From positions 2,291,501-2,355,500 of the forward strand of contig NZ_CP019937.1 in assembly GCF_002117445.1 (NCBI RefSeq): a stretch of 64,000 nucleotides of DNA, given 5' to 3'. The DNA is from Ketogulonicigenium robustum. GTDB lineage: Bacteria > Pseudomonadota > Alphaproteobacteria > Rhodobacterales > Rhodobacteraceae. The position numbers and the translations under genes were made by a program. Shown here one piece after another: positions 9,053 through 18,405 of the stretch. Under the pieces are notes generated by a model, which did no database searches, was not told the DNA's origin, and saw only the letters and a program-made list of their open reading frames with translations. The first letter of the stretch is position 1; each line of letters opens with the position of its first letter.

Positions 9053-10038
9053 TGCGCCCCCTGCATGGCGGCCAGCGCATCTGCGGCGCCTTCAGCCTCA
9101 ACCGCGGCGGCGGTCAAAGGCAGCAAGATGCCGTCGAATGCGGCGATTTCATCGGGTGTCAGGTCGATCACAGTGCCATTGCCCCGCGCACGCAGCGCAT
9201 CGACGGCGGCTTCGCCCTTGGCGTTCCAGAGTTGTTCGGCGTGGTTCGACAACACGCGCCCCGACACCGATTCCAGCGCGGCGCGTTGGTCGGCGGGCAA
9301 GCGCGCCAGACGCGCCGCATTGGCCACAACAAAGAACGATTGGTTGCCCAGCGGAATACCCGTGGTCACATGACCCAGCACTTCGTCATACCGGAAATCG
9401 CTGATGCCGCTGGAGCCAATAACGACGCCATCGACCAGGCCGGTCTGCAACGCATTATAGACATCGCCCGCGGGCATCTGCACCGGAATCGCCCCAAGGG
9501 CCTGTACGATTTGTCCCGACACCGCGCTAGAGACGCGAATTTTCAGGCCCGCCAGATCTGCGGGTGTGTGCACGGGCTTGCTACGTGTGACCAGAACGGC
9601 GGGCTCGGCCGTCCACAGCGCCAGCGGAACGGTGGCGGGGTATTCGCCCTGCAAAACGCCCGCGTCCCAGCCGTTCCACAAAAAGTCGGCGCCCGACATG
9701 CCATCGGGCAGCGCGCCCGGCCATTCGGTCAGCATCGACAGCGGAAACTGCGACGAGGTGTAGCCCGGCAAACCCCAAACAATATCGGCCACGCCCTGAA
9801 CCGCGCGGATATACTGCTCGGCGGGGCCGGCGCCCAGTTCACCGGCAGGATAAGTGCGGATTTCCAGCCCCGTCGGGGCAACGCCCTCGGTCAGCGGGGT
9901 GACGATCGCCTCGGTCAGGGTGTGGGTCGGGGCGACGAAATGGGCAAAGCGCAGGCTGTCGGCCATGGCCGAGCTGGCAAAAACCGGGGCAGCAACAATC
10001 AGCGCGGCGGCGTAAGCCAGCCGGGAAAACCTGGTCAT
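9049..10038 (-). CDS. dctP: TRAP transporter periplasmic substrate-binding protein DctP
   Basis: This periplasmic receptor delivers substrate to DctQM. The ORF could begin two codons earlier, but AAAGGA lies seven bases before the second ATG and only one base before the first, so I use the second (329 residues). A Sec signal peptide covers about residues 1-26, ending SSAMA-DS. The DctP family region IRVSSAVSGQIVQALGAIPV, with the arginine that usually contacts a ligand carboxylate, and VYNALQTGLVDGVV are present. Hence the ligand is probably an organic acid. A 9-bp hairpin precedes the gene in the gap to the MetE-like gene. Confidence 0.93.
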   Translation of the reverse strand: MTRFSRLAYAAALIVAAPVFASSAMADSLRFAHFVAPTHTLTEAIVTPLTEGVAPTGLEIRTYPAGELGAGPAEQYIRAVQGVADIVWGLPGYTSSQFPLSMLTEWPGALPDGMSGADFLWNGWDAGVLQGEYPATVPLALWTAEPAVLVTRSKPVHTPADLAGLKIRVSSAVSGQIVQALGAIPVQMPAGDVYNALQTGLVDGVVIGSSGISDFRYDEVLGHVTTGIPLGNQSFFVVANAARLARLPADQRAALESVSGRVLSNHAEQLWNAKGEAAVDALRARGNGTVIDLTPDEIAAFDGILLPLTAAAVEAEGAADALAAMQGAQ

Positions 10039-10067
10039 GGTCATATCCTTTGGGGTGGGGTTGGGGT

Positions 10068-10091
10068 GGCGCCCCCAATTGCGGGGGCGCC
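10068..10091 (-). other. Intercistronic hairpin between MetE-like gene and dctP
   Basis: A perfect 9-bp stem (GGCGCCCCC with GGGGGCGCC) encloses a six-base loop in the 60-base gap. No T-run follows on the minus strand (ACCCCAACCCC), so it looks like an mRNA-stabilising or processing hairpin, as often seen before highly expressed binding-protein genes, more than a terminator. Confidence 0.55.
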
Positions 10092-10098
10092 GAGGGGC

Positions 10099-11229
10099 TT
10101 AGTTTTCGCCCCAGATGGCTTCGGCGGTGTTAACCACCAGCTCCAGCTTGCGCTTTTGGTCGTCTTCGGTGATCGCGTTGCCATGCTCGGTCGAGGCAAA
10201 GCCGCATTGCGGGGCGATACCCATTTGATCAAGATCGACATATTTCGACGCTTCGTCGAACTTGCGCTTCAGCCAATCGGGATCTTCCAGCGTGCCGGTT
10301 TTGGTGGTGATGAACCCAGCCATGACGCGCTTGTCGCCCTTGGGCAGCAGCTTCAGCGGCTCGAGGCCACCGGCGCGTTCAGTATCGTACTCCATGAAAT
10401 ACGCATCGACCGAGGTGTGGTTGAAGATCGCATCGGCTGCCGCGTCATAGCCGCCTTCGGCGACGTGCGACGAGCGGAAGTTACCGCGGCACATGTGCAT
10501 GCCGATGACCATGTCGGCGGGACGGTCCTTGATCGACTCCTCCAGCATCCACGCATAGCTTTCGATCAGCTTGTCGGGGTCTTGGCCCATGGCGCGACGC
10601 TCCTCGCGCTGCTTGGCATCGCCAAGGTAGGCAAAGAAAATGTCGTCCAGCTGCAGGTAACGGCAACCCGCATCGTAGAACGCCTGAACCGCCTTTTTGT
10701 AGGTCGCGGCGATATCGTGGAACAGCTTATCCTGATCCAGATAGGGGGCGTATTCGATGTTTTCGGTCGGCGTGCGGAAGTGCAGTGCCGACGGGCCGGG
10801 GATCGAGATCTTGGCAACACCCTCGCCCGGGCCCACCAAATCACGCACGAAGGTGAAATGCTGGATCATCGGGTGATCAGCCGGGAAATCCAGCTCCGCC
10901 GTCAGGTGCGGCTCGATCGGGGGGGTCTTGTGTTCGGTCTTGAACGGCAGGCTGCGCGAGGACTGCTTCATGTCGAGGCCGGTCAGCATACCCATGAAGT
11001 CATAGTGCCAGAACGCACGGCGAGCCTCACCATCGGTGAAGACCTTGAGGCCAGCGGCTTTTTGCAGGTCGACCAGACCGCGAATGCCTTCGTCCTCGAT
11101 CGCGTGCAGATCTGCAGCCGAGGTGCCGTCATGGCGTGCGGCCTGCACCTTGGCCGGGCGCAGCAGCGACCCGACGTGGTCGGCGCGGTGCGGCGCGCGG
11201 CGGCTGATTTTGGTGTCTGTCTGTGTCAT
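10099..11229 (-). CDS. MetE-like cobalamin-independent methyltransferase (YxjG/YxjH family)
   Basis: The 376-residue protein corresponds to the C-terminal catalytic barrel of cobalamin-independent methionine synthase. Family members transfer a methyl group to homocysteine or a related thiol at a zinc site. The expected zinc ligands are visible in order: His and Cys in GMHMCRGN, Glu in FMEYD, and Cys in APQCGF. The N-terminal folate-side half of full-length MetE is absent, as in YxjG-type proteins, so the methyl donor may not be methyl-tetrahydrofolate. AAGGAT lies eight bases before the ATG. It heads a probable operon with dctPQM and has a structured leader. Confidence 0.88.
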   Translation of the reverse strand: MTQTDTKISRRAPHRADHVGSLLRPAKVQAARHDGTSAADLHAIEDEGIRGLVDLQKAAGLKVFTDGEARRAFWHYDFMGMLTGLDMKQSSRSLPFKTEHKTPPIEPHLTAELDFPADHPMIQHFTFVRDLVGPGEGVAKISIPGPSALHFRTPTENIEYAPYLDQDKLFHDIAATYKKAVQAFYDAGCRYLQLDDIFFAYLGDAKQREERRAMGQDPDKLIESYAWMLEESIKDRPADMVIGMHMCRGNFRSSHVAEGGYDAAADAIFNHTSVDAYFMEYDTERAGGLEPLKLLPKGDKRVMAGFITTKTGTLEDPDWLKRKFDEASKYVDLDQMGIAPQCGFASTEHGNAITEDDQKRKLELVVNTAEAIWGEN

Positions 11230-11306
11230 CGCGACTTATCCTTTTACGGCACCACACTGGGCGCCGCCCTAAATACATCTACCACGGGCCGTCGCCCGCA
11301 GATCAT

Positions 11307-11344
11307 TGGCCCACCTGCCCGAATTTGGCCGGCCACGGGCAGGT
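11307..11344 (-). promoter_or_regulatory. Candidate structured leader (H-type pseudoknot) of the MetE-like gene
   Basis: In the minus-strand RNA, ACCUGCCCG pairs perfectly with CGGGCAGGU (9 bp) around a 14-base loop. UGGCC in that loop can pair with GGCCA just 3' of the stem, giving an H-type pseudoknot about 80 bases before the start codon. H-type pseudoknots are the architecture of several small SAM/SAH riboswitches in this group, but the conserved bases of SAM-II or SAM/SAH classes are not evident. The loop is self-complementary (GGCCGGCC), so other folds are possible. Confidence 0.3.
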
Positions 11345-11446
11345 AACCGAACTTGGTGGAAAATCAACTCTGCCGCCCCTCAAGTCAATAAGAAGCGGGG
11401 CTCATAATATTCATCAATATGATGAATGAATCCGCAAGTTGAACGA

Positions 11447-11473
11447 AAAGGGCGGCCACTGGGGCCGCCCTTT
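11447..11473 (-). terminator. Rho-independent terminator of the rimP-nusA-infB operon
   Basis: AAAGGGCGGCC pairs perfectly with GGCCGCCCTTT (11 bp) around a five-base loop, followed by TTCG on the minus strand, 24 bases beyond the infB stop. It ends the infB operon before the MetE-like transcription unit. Confidence 0.85.
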
Positions 11474-11496
11474 GTCACATCTTGGTGCCGAAATCC

Positions 11497-14037
11497 TTAC
11501 AGGCTGCGTTCAACGATATCGCGTTCAAAGATCTCGATAACGTCGCCAACGCGGATGTCATCGTAATTCTCGAACGCCATGCCGCATTCCTGGCCCGAGG
11601 GCACTTCGGACACTTCGTCCTTGTAACGCTTCAGCGTCTTCAACGTGCCTTCGTGGACAACCACGTTGTCGCGCAGCAGACGCACGCCTGCCGAGCGGCG
11701 TGCAACGCCTTCGGTGATCAGGCAGCCAGCAACCTTGCCAACGCCCGAAACCTTGAAGACTTCGCGGATCGACGCGTAACCGATAAAGCGCTCGCGCACT
11801 TCAGCTTTCAGCAGACCCGAAGCAGCGGCCTTAATGTCGTCGACCAGATCGTAGATGATCGAGTAATAGCGGATCTCGACACCCTTCTGGTTGGCCACCG
11901 CGCGCGCAGCCGCATTGGCCCGCACGTTGAAGCCGATGACCGGCGCGCCCGATGCTTCGGCAAGGCCGATGTCGCTTTCGGTCACAGCACCCACGCCCGA
12001 ATGCAGAACGCGCACGCGGACTTCGTCGTTGCCGATCTTTTCCAGCGCCTGAACAATCGCCTCGGCCGAACCCTGCACGTCCGCCTTCACAACGACAGCC
12101 AATTCGGCCACGTTCTTGTCGGCTTTGGCGCGGGCCATCAGCTGTTCCAGCGTTGCGGAACCGGCTGCGACGCGCTTGTCCTTGGCCACTTGGGCACGGT
12201 AGTCGGCGATTTCGCGCGCTTGCTGCTCGGTCTCGACCACGTTCAGCACGTCGCCTGCGGCGGGGGTGCTGTTCAGGCCCAGAACCTCGACCGGAACCGA
12301 AGGTCCGGCTTCGCTGACACGCTCGCCCTGGTCGTTGACCAGCGCACGCACCTTGCCCCACGTCTGACCGACGACAAAGATGTCGCCCTGACGCAGCGTA
12401 CCGTTTTGAACCAGAACCGTCGCAACAGGGCCGCGACCCACATCCAGCTTCGCCTCGATCACGGCGCCAAGGGCGGCGCGGTTCGGGTTGGCTTTCAGTT
12501 CCAGAATCTCGGCCTGCAGGGCAATCGCCTCCAGCAGGTTGTCGATCCCGAGGCCGGTTTTGGCCGACAGTTCAACCGTCTGCACATCACCGCCCATCTC
12601 TTCGACGACGATTTCGTGCTGCAGCAGATCGGTGCGGACCTTTTGCGGGTTCGCCTCGTATTTGTCGATCTTGTTGATCGCCACGATCATCGGCACACCG
12701 GCCGCTTTCGCATGGCTGATCGCCTCGACCGTCTGGGGCATGACGGCATCATCTGCCGCGACCACCAGAACAACGATGTCAGTCACTTGGGCACCGCGGG
12801 CACGCATGGACGTAAACGCCGCGTGGCCGGGGGTATCAAGGAACGTCAGCACAGCGCCGGTTTCGGTCGTGACCTGATAGGCCCCGATATGCTGCGTAAT
12901 ACCGCCCGCTTCGGCCGACACAACGTTCGCCTTGCGGATCGCATCCAGCAGCGAGGTCTTGCCGTGGTCAACGTGGCCCATAATGGTCACAATCGGCGGA
13001 CGCGGCTGCAGATCATCAGCCTTGTCGACGACGGTATCGATCACTTGTTCAACGTCAGCATCCGACACGCGCACAACGCGGTGGCCGAATTCTTCGACAA
13101 CAAGCTGCGCCGTATCGGCATCGATCGACTGGTTCTGCGTTGCCATAATGCCGTTGCGCATCAGGAACTTGACCACGTCGGCCACACGTTCGGCCATACG
13201 GTTGGCCAGCTCGCCAACAGCGATGGCTTCGGGCAGTTGCACGTCGCGAATGATCTTCTCGCGCTCTTGCGCGCCGCCCATGGCTTTTTGACGCGCACGC
13301 TCTTGCTTGCGCTTCATGGCCGCCATCGAGCGTTGACGCCCTTCGCTGTCCATGGCTTGGCTGACGGTCAGCTTGCCGGCGCGACGACCTTCGTCCTCGC
13401 GGCCCGGTTTGGCCTTGGTCACCTTCTCGCCGCGGTTGTCTGCGCGCACGTCCGTGCGGTCGCGGTCGACCTTGCGGTTGACGGCGGTTGTCGCGGGGAT
13501 CTCGTCCGGCGATGTCACGGTCGCAGCAGTGGCCGGGGCCGCAGCGTTGCGGGCCGGGCGACGCTCGGGCGCAGCTTTCTTTTCAGCAGCTTTCTCGGCG
13601 GCTTCGGCAGCCTTGCGGGCGGCCTCTTCCTCTTCGCGCTTGCGCTTTTCTTCTGCAGCGGCAGCCATTTCGCGCTCTTCACGCTCTTTGGCTTCCAGCT
13701 CGGCGCGGCGGCGGCCACGCTCTTCGGCGCGGGCCTGTTCCTCGGCTTCGCGGCGTGCGGCATCATCTGCCTCACGCGCACGGGCCAGGGCCAGCGCCTT
13801 CATGCGGCGTTCCAGCTCGGCGTCGGTGATCCCGGCCGGGCGGCGGGTGGGGTCGCCACCTGCAACAGCACCAGCAGTCCCAGCGGCGGCACCGGGCTTC
13901 GGCACCACAACGCGCTTGCGTTTGGTTTCAACGACCACGTTCTTCGTGCGGCCGTGGCTGAAGCTCTGTTTTACATTGCCGGGCGCCGAACCGGGCCCGC
14001 GCAGCCCCAGGGGCTTCTTGCCGTCGTTATCACTCAT
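11497..14037 (-). CDS. infB: Translation initiation factor IF-2
   Basis: IF-2 is the GTPase that brings fMet-tRNA to the 30S subunit and promotes subunit joining. The protein has 846 residues. A long, low-complexity N-terminal half is very rich in Ala, Glu, Arg and Lys (an extended or coiled region at about residues 70-160). The G domain follows with GHVDHGKT at about 352-359, [15 protein letters not shown] and NKID. The C-terminal domains end in [12 protein letters not shown]. The start overlaps the stop of the upstream ylxR-like gene by four bases. It is the last gene of the operon. Confidence 0.98.
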   Translation of the reverse strand: MSDNDGKKPLGLRGPGSAPGNVKQSFSHGRTKNVVVETKRKRVVVPKPGAAAGTAGAVAGGDPTRRPAGITDAELERRMKALALARAREADDAARREAEEQARAEERGRRRAELEAKEREEREMAAAAEEKRKREEEEAARKAAEAAEKAAEKKAAPERRPARNAAAPATAATVTSPDEIPATTAVNRKVDRDRTDVRADNRGEKVTKAKPGREDEGRRAGKLTVSQAMDSEGRQRSMAAMKRKQERARQKAMGGAQEREKIIRDVQLPEAIAVGELANRMAERVADVVKFLMRNGIMATQNQSIDADTAQLVVEEFGHRVVRVSDADVEQVIDTVVDKADDLQPRPPIVTIMGHVDHGKTSLLDAIRKANVVSAEAGGITQHIGAYQVTTETGAVLTFLDTPGHAAFTSMRARGAQVTDIVVLVVAADDAVMPQTVEAISHAKAAGVPMIVAINKIDKYEANPQKVRTDLLQHEIVVEEMGGDVQTVELSAKTGLGIDNLLEAIALQAEILELKANPNRAALGAVIEAKLDVGRGPVATVLVQNGTLRQGDIFVVGQTWGKVRALVNDQGERVSEAGPSVPVEVLGLNSTPAAGDVLNVVETEQQAREIADYRAQVAKDKRVAAGSATLEQLMARAKADKNVAELAVVVKADVQGSAEAIVQALEKIGNDEVRVRVLHSGVGAVTESDIGLAEASGAPVIGFNVRANAAARAVANQKGVEIRYYSIIYDLVDDIKAAASGLLKAEVRERFIGYASIREVFKVSGVGKVAGCLITEGVARRSAGVRLLRDNVVVHEGTLKTLKRYKDEVSEVPSGQECGMAFENYDDIRVGDVIEIFERDIVERSL

Positions 14038-14678
14038 CTGGCTTCAATATCCTTCCCGGCAGTCCCCTGACTGCCGTCATCCTCGCGCATGCCACGCAGC
14101 TTCGAGGCTTCCTCTACAACATGGTCACTCAATGCACCAGCCGAGAGCGCGCCATGTATTACACTTTGTCGGCCAAAAGCGAACCCCAATTCTTCGCTGG
14201 ACAGGCAGCTGAAGTAGCGCGCGCCCGTCGGGGTCCAAAGTTTCGCCTTGCCGCGCTCGGACCCGTCGTCGGCTTGCAACAGCACGCGCACCGCGCGGCT
14301 GTCGAACTGCGCCTTGTCCAACTGCGCCTTCACCTTCTCGAACCCGCAGATCGCAAGGCCCGCTTTACGCGCCAATGCAATCAGGTCGATCACGCGGCGA
14401 ACCAGCATACGCTCAACCTCGTCCGCAAGATCGGCGGGTACGGTGACCTGCGCCTTTGCGGCACGGGCGAATTCCTTGCGCCCGGCTGCATCAATAGCCG
14501 CCCGCGTGGCCGAGACATACATGCCCCGGCCCGGCAGGCGTTCCAAGATATCGGGCACGACCGTGTTGTCCGGCCCGACGACAAAGCGCACAAGCCCCGC
14601 CTTGGGCTGCACTTCGCCCGTAACGATGCAACGGCGTTCGGCCGTCTCGCGCTCTTTAATACGTCCGCCTCTGGTCAT
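14034..14678 (-). CDS. YlxR-family RNA-binding protein with L7Ae-like C-terminal domain
   Basis: This protein sits between nusA and infB, the standard place for YlxR (DUF448), and is thought to bind RNA. The YlxR part carries [18 protein letters not shown] and [16 protein letters not shown]. The second half ([21 protein letters not shown] and onward) looks like an L7Ae/eL30-type fold, as in the longer alphaproteobacterial versions. I chose the ATG with GGAAAGGAC ten bases upstream (214 residues); the longer frame would run into nusA. Its stop overlaps the infB start (ATGA). The exact cellular role is not established for this form. Confidence 0.9.
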   Translation of the reverse strand: MTRGGRIKERETAERRCIVTGEVQPKAGLVRFVVGPDNTVVPDILERLPGRGMYVSATRAAIDAAGRKEFARAAKAQVTVPADLADEVERMLVRRVIDLIALARKAGLAICGFEKVKAQLDKAQFDSRAVRVLLQADDGSERGKAKLWTPTGARYFSCLSSEELGFAFGRQSVIHGALSAGALSDHVVEEASKLRGMREDDGSQGTAGKDIEAR

Positions 14679-14703
14679 GCCTTTTGTCCTTTCCGAGGGC
14701 CGA

Positions 14704-16305
14704 TCAGTCCTCGGCCTCCTCTTCTTCCTCGTCCGCCACGTCCAGTTCTGCCGCATCGACCCAACCCAAGGCGACGCGCGCGGTCATGATCATGGCCTGC
14801 GCTTCTTCTAGGCTCAGATCGAAAGGCTCCAGCACGCCGTCGTCTTTGACGCGCTTGCCCTCGACCGTAGTCCAGCCACCGGCCAGTTCCCAGTCGGCGC
14901 AGGTCGCGAAATCTTCCAGCGTTTTCACGCCGTCCTTGGCCAGCGCCTCGACCATCTGCGGGGTCAGCCCCGGGAAGCTGATCAGGCTGTCTTCGGCGCC
15001 CAGTGCACGGGCATCTTCCAAAGCCTTGCGGTTCTGGCTTTCGATATGGTCACGCGCGCGGGCTTGCAGCTCGCCTGCCGTGGCTTCATCGACGCCTTCG
15101 ATCGCGGTCAGCTCGTCCAGATCGACGTAGGCAACTTCCTCGAGGTTGGTGAACCCTTCGGATACCAGCAACTGGGCAAAGAATTCGTCCAGATCCAGCG
15201 TTTCCATGAACAGCTTGGTGCGGGCTTCGAATTCGGCCTGACGGCGCTTCGATTCTTCCGACTCGGTCATGATGTCGATGTCGAGGCTGGTCAGCTGGCT
15301 GGCCAGACGCACGTTTTGGCCACGGCGGCCGATCGCCAACGACAATTGGTCATCGGGAACGACAACTTCAATACGCTCGGCATCTTCGTCCAGCACAACT
15401 TTGGTGACTTCGGCCGGTTGCAGCGCGTTCACCAAGAAGGTCGGGACGTCTTCGTTCCACGGAATGATGTCGATCTTTTCGCCCTGCAACTCGCCCACAA
15501 CGGCTTGCACACGGCTACCGCGCATACCAACGCAGGCCCCGACGGGGTCGATGGCGCTGTCATGGCTAAGCACGGCGATCTTTGCGCGCGAACCCGGGTC
15601 ACGGGCAACGGCCTTGATCTCGATGACGCCCTCGTAAATCTCGGGCACTTCCATCTTGAACAGCTCGCGCATGAATTCGGGCGCGGTGCGTGACAGGAAG
15701 ATCTGCGGGCCACGCACTTCGCGGCGCACATCCTTGACATAGCAGCGGATGCGGTCGTTCGGGCGATAGCTTTCGCGGCCAATCTTTTCGTTGCGGCGCA
15801 AAATAGCTTCACCAGCGCCGACATCGACGATGAGGTTGCCGTATTCTTCGCGCTTGACGGTACCGTTGATGATCGTGCCCATACGGTGCTTGAATTCTTC
15901 GTACTGGCGGTCACGCTCGGCTTCGCGGATCTTTTGCAAGATCACCTGCTTGGCGCTTTGCGCGGCAATACGGCCCAAATCGACCGGCGGGATTTCTTCT
16001 TCGAAGATATCGCCAACTTCGGGGTTCGACAGGTACTGCTTGGCCTGCTCGACCGTCATTTCGGCGTGGTAATTCTCGACCGCATCATCCTCGACGACGG
16101 TACGCACGCGGCTGAAATGCGCGCGGCCGGTCTTGCGGTCGATATTGACACGGATGTCCATATCGGCGCCGTAACGGCTTTTGGCCGCACGGGCGAGCGA
16201 CTCTTCCATCGCCTCAACCACAAGGCTGGGGTCGATCAGCTTTTCGCGTGCAACAGCTTCGGCGGTTTGCAGCAGTTCCAGCTGGTTGGCAGAGGTGATT
16301 GCCAT
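14704..16305 (-). CDS. nusA: Transcription termination/antitermination factor NusA
   Basis: NusA binds RNA polymerase and nascent RNA and controls pausing, intrinsic termination and antitermination. The 533-residue protein starts with the polymerase-binding N-domain ([20 protein letters not shown]). An S1 domain follows at about residues 135-200, then two KH domains (GMRGSRV and [11 protein letters not shown]). The C-terminal helix-hairpin-helix repeats ([16 protein letters not shown]) end in a very acidic tail (EEEEEAED). Its start shares one base with the rimP stop (TGATG). A hairpin in the operon leader may allow NusA to control its own operon. Confidence 0.98.
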   Translation of the reverse strand: MAITSANQLELLQTAEAVAREKLIDPSLVVEAMEESLARAAKSRYGADMDIRVNIDRKTGRAHFSRVRTVVEDDAVENYHAEMTVEQAKQYLSNPEVGDIFEEEIPPVDLGRIAAQSAKQVILQKIREAERDRQYEEFKHRMGTIINGTVKREEYGNLIVDVGAGEAILRRNEKIGRESYRPNDRIRCYVKDVRREVRGPQIFLSRTAPEFMRELFKMEVPEIYEGVIEIKAVARDPGSRAKIAVLSHDSAIDPVGACVGMRGSRVQAVVGELQGEKIDIIPWNEDVPTFLVNALQPAEVTKVVLDEDAERIEVVVPDDQLSLAIGRRGQNVRLASQLTSLDIDIMTESEESKRRQAEFEARTKLFMETLDLDEFFAQLLVSEGFTNLEEVAYVDLDELTAIEGVDEATAGELQARARDHIESQNRKALEDARALGAEDSLISFPGLTPQMVEALAKDGVKTLEDFATCADWELAGGWTTVEGKRVKDDGVLEPFDLSLEEAQAMIMTARVALGWVDAAELDVADEEEEEAED

Positions 16306-16928
16306 CAGTGTTTCTCCTCAGGGGCGACGGGTGTCGCATCATCACTGTCTTCGTCGGCGTCGATGATGGTTTCCACCTCATCGAATTGCTCTTGGTTGAT
16401 CAGGCCTGCGTCCTTGCGGCCGCGCAGAACATCACGGATCAGCTCGTCCGTCAGCACCAGCTTGGCGTCGGACAGCCATTCGAATTTCAGACCAATGGTG
16501 ATCGGCTCGGCGGTATCGTCCAGCTCGATCAGCACTTCGTCGCCGTCGGTGCCACGCAGCTCGCCTTTAAAACGGCGGCGGCCGTCGATCAGCTCTTCGG
16601 TCTCGATCTTGGCGGTGTAGCCATCCCACAGATCAAAGTCCTTCAGACGCGTCAGCGGGCGGTCGATCCCCGGCGAGGATACTTCCAGCGTGTAGTTTTC
16701 AACGATGGGATCCTCGACATCGAGGATGGCCGAAACGGCGGTCGAAATCGCGGCGCAATCATCCACCTCGATGGTGCCATCAGGCTTTTGCGCCATAATC
16801 TGCATGGTGGTTTCCTTGCCACCCATCACACGGATGCGGACAAGTTCAAAGCCCATATCCTCGATGACGGGCTGGACGATCTCGGCGATACGACGGTCGA
16901 TGGCCGCGCGGGCGATCAGGTCTGACAT
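16305..16928 (-). CDS. rimP: Ribosome maturation factor RimP
   Basis: RimP is needed for assembly of the 30S ribosomal subunit. The 207-residue protein has the N-terminal alpha/beta domain ([41 protein letters not shown]) and a C-terminal SH3-like domain ([17 protein letters not shown]). An acidic extension at the end, found in some alphaproteobacteria, is present here ([16 protein letters not shown]). It is the first gene of the rimP-nusA-ylxR-infB operon, expressed from a promoter just after the stop of the preceding gene. Confidence 0.96.
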   Translation of the reverse strand: MSDLIARAAIDRRIAEIVQPVIEDMGFELVRIRVMGGKETTMQIMAQKPDGTIEVDDCAAISTAVSAILDVEDPIVENYTLEVSSPGIDRPLTRLKDFDLWDGYTAKIETEELIDGRRRFKGELRGTDGDEVLIELDDTAEPITIGLKFEWLSDAKLVLTDELIRDVLRGRKDAGLINQEQFDEVETIIDADEDSDDATPVAPEEKH

Positions 16929-16945
16929 TTCTTGACCTCATAAAA

Positions 16946-16970
16946 CGAAAAAACGGGCGCGCGGCCCGTT
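16946..16970 (-). terminator. Terminator-like hairpin in the rimP operon leader (possible attenuator)
   Basis: On the minus strand AACGGGC pairs with GCCCGTT around CGCGC and is followed directly by TTTTTCG, a convincing intrinsic terminator. It lies only 18 bases before the rimP start and downstream of the likely promoter, so it would act inside the leader. A second hairpin with a GAAA tetraloop (TGACCC/GGGTCA) precedes it. Confidence 0.7.
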
Positions 16971-17026
16971 GAAAATCATCGGTGGAGCCATGACCCTTTC
17001 GGGTCACAGCGCCGCTGTTGAAAGGG

Positions 17027-17055
17027 TATCTAGCGTCATTGCGCCCAAAGGTCAA
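17027..17055 (-). promoter_or_regulatory. Probable promoter of the rimP-nusA-ylxR-infB operon
   Basis: TTGACC (35 box, five of six consensus bases) and TAGATA (weak 10 box) are separated by exactly 17 bases, immediately after the stop of the upstream peptide-binding-protein gene. A strong 35 box with a loose 10 box is usual for this group. The resulting leader would be about 90 bases and would contain the attenuator-like hairpin. Confidence 0.55.
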
Positions 17056-17058
17056 GCC

Positions 17059-18405
17059 TCAGGCAAAAGACCAGCGCTCGGCAATGCGGGCGCTATCCAG
17101 CGGGGCAAGCGTGCCCAGCGCATCGGGGTGCGACAGGCGGCGCGTGTGCGCATCGATGCTGGGCAGCGCCACAGGCCACAGCGCAGCCCCGCGCGTTTCA
17201 GCCAAAGCCTGCAATTGCGCCGTCATATCGGCCCGCGCGGCCGAGCCGCCTTCGGCTCGCAGCGCGGCCAACAGCGCGTTGAACTGCGCGTCTTGGCCCA
17301 ACCCTTGCAGGGGCGCACCGGCCTGCGCGGCGGCGGAAAACGCCCAATCCTCGGTCAGGCCGCCAGCGAACCGTTGCTGCGGCAGGGCCGACAGATCAAA
17401 ACCATGGCGCGCAAGGAAAGTGGCGGCATCTGGGTCGTAGGCCAAGGTTGCAGGCAGCGGCACCTGCGCTGGCCCCAGCGGGTGATCGCCCGACACCAAC
17501 CCCAGCGCGCCGGCAAGCCCCGTGCGGTCAATGGCCCGCGCAGCCAGCCCCCGCAGCGCCGCATCTTGGGCCAAAGCGGGCGGCAAGGGCACGACCATCT
17601 TCTGCCCACCGCGTGTCACCGCCAGATCAAGGCGGTGGTCGGCGGCCAAATCTGTGGCAACCCGTTCGGGCACATCGCCCAGCGCATCCAGTTGCCCCGC
17701 CCGCAGCGCGGCGACATCGGCGTGTGCCGTCAGTTCCACCGCGTCGAACCAGCCTGCCTGACCATCTTTGTAGTGCCCCTGCACCCGCGCCAACAGCGCG
17801 CTGCGCCCTGGGGTGAAATGTTCAACCCGGTACAGCCCCGTGCCAATAGCCACCACAAAGTCGCCTGCAGGCGCGATGGTCAGTTGCGGCGCGGCCAGAA
17901 GGAACGGAAAGTCCAGATTGGGCGCATGCAGCGTGATATCGACCACATGGGCCGAAGCCGCCTGCAGATCGGCGATTTGGCCGACCACAAACGCCGCAAG
18001 CGACCCCTTCCCATGAATCGCCAGCGAGGCGACCACATCCGCGGCTGTCAGCGGCTGCCCATCATGAAACGCAACATCGCGGCGCAACTGGAAACGCCAG
18101 CGGGTGCCGCTGCGGTCACTCTCCCAGCTTTCAGCCAGTTCGCCGCGCAACTCGCCGCTGGCCGCAACCTCGGTTAGGCAATCATAAACAGCGCCTTGGG
18201 CCGCAACCTGCATGAACAGTCCACTGTGGCCGCGCGGATCCCAGCTATCTGTGGGCGACCCGTCCGGCAGCCCCAGCCGCAAGACCCCGCCGGTGCTGGC
18301 CGCCACCGGTTTGCCCGCAGCCGCGAAAAGCCCCGCAAACATCCCCGAGGCAATCAAACCACGGCGGCTGATGCGTTGAATGGGGCGCAGACCGGATTCT
18401 ACCAT
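17059..18405 (-). CDS. ABC-type peptide/solute-binding protein, family 5, Tat-exported
   Basis: This is a periplasmic binding protein of the DppA/OppA family. I chose the ATG overlapping the end of the upstream peptidase gene by seven bases (448 residues), which puts a Tat-like signal at the start: SRRGLIASG with Arg14-Arg15, then a hydrophobic stretch ending AAGKPVAAS. Family marks are LAESWESDRSGTRWRFQLRR, VAFHDGQPLTAADVVASL and GTGLYRVEHFTPG. The C-terminal half is shorter and less conserved than in typical family-5 proteins. No permease or ATPase genes are adjacent. Coupling to a proline iminopeptidase suggests peptide use. The exact ligand is unknown. Confidence 0.85.
   Translation of the reverse strand: MVESGLRPIQRISRRGLIASGMFAGLFAAAGKPVAASTGGVLRLGLPDGSPTDSWDPRGHSGLFMQVAAQGAVYDCLTEVAASGELRGELAESWESDRSGTRWRFQLRRDVAFHDGQPLTAADVVASLAIHGKGSLAAFVVGQIADLQAASAHVVDITLHAPNLDFPFLLAAPQLTIAPAGDFVVAIGTGLYRVEHFTPGRSALLARVQGHYKDGQAGWFDAVELTAHADVAALRAGQLDALGDVPERVATDLAADHRLDLAVTRGGQKMVVPLPPALAQDAALRGLAARAIDRTGLAGALGLVSGDHPLGPAQVPLPATLAYDPDAATFLARHGFDLSALPQQRFAGGLTEDWAFSAAAQAGAPLQGLGQDAQFNALLAALRAEGGSAARADMTAQLQALAETRGAALWPVALPSIDAHTRRLSHPDALGTLAPLDSARIAERWSFA

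Noticed and set aside
11230-11345. SAM-II or cobalamin riboswitch before the MetE-like gene
   Set aside because: The conserved bases of these classes, and the B12 box, are not visible; I keep only a generic structured-leader call.
9025-11346. 773-codon plus-strand ORF opposite dctP and the MetE-like gene
   Set aside because: It is antisense to two well-supported genes and its start lies in dctQ; the product has no recognisable domain.
11482-14070. 862-codon plus-strand ORF opposite infB
   Set aside because: It is the mirror of the IF-2 frame, with no Shine-Dalgarno sequence and no recognisable family.
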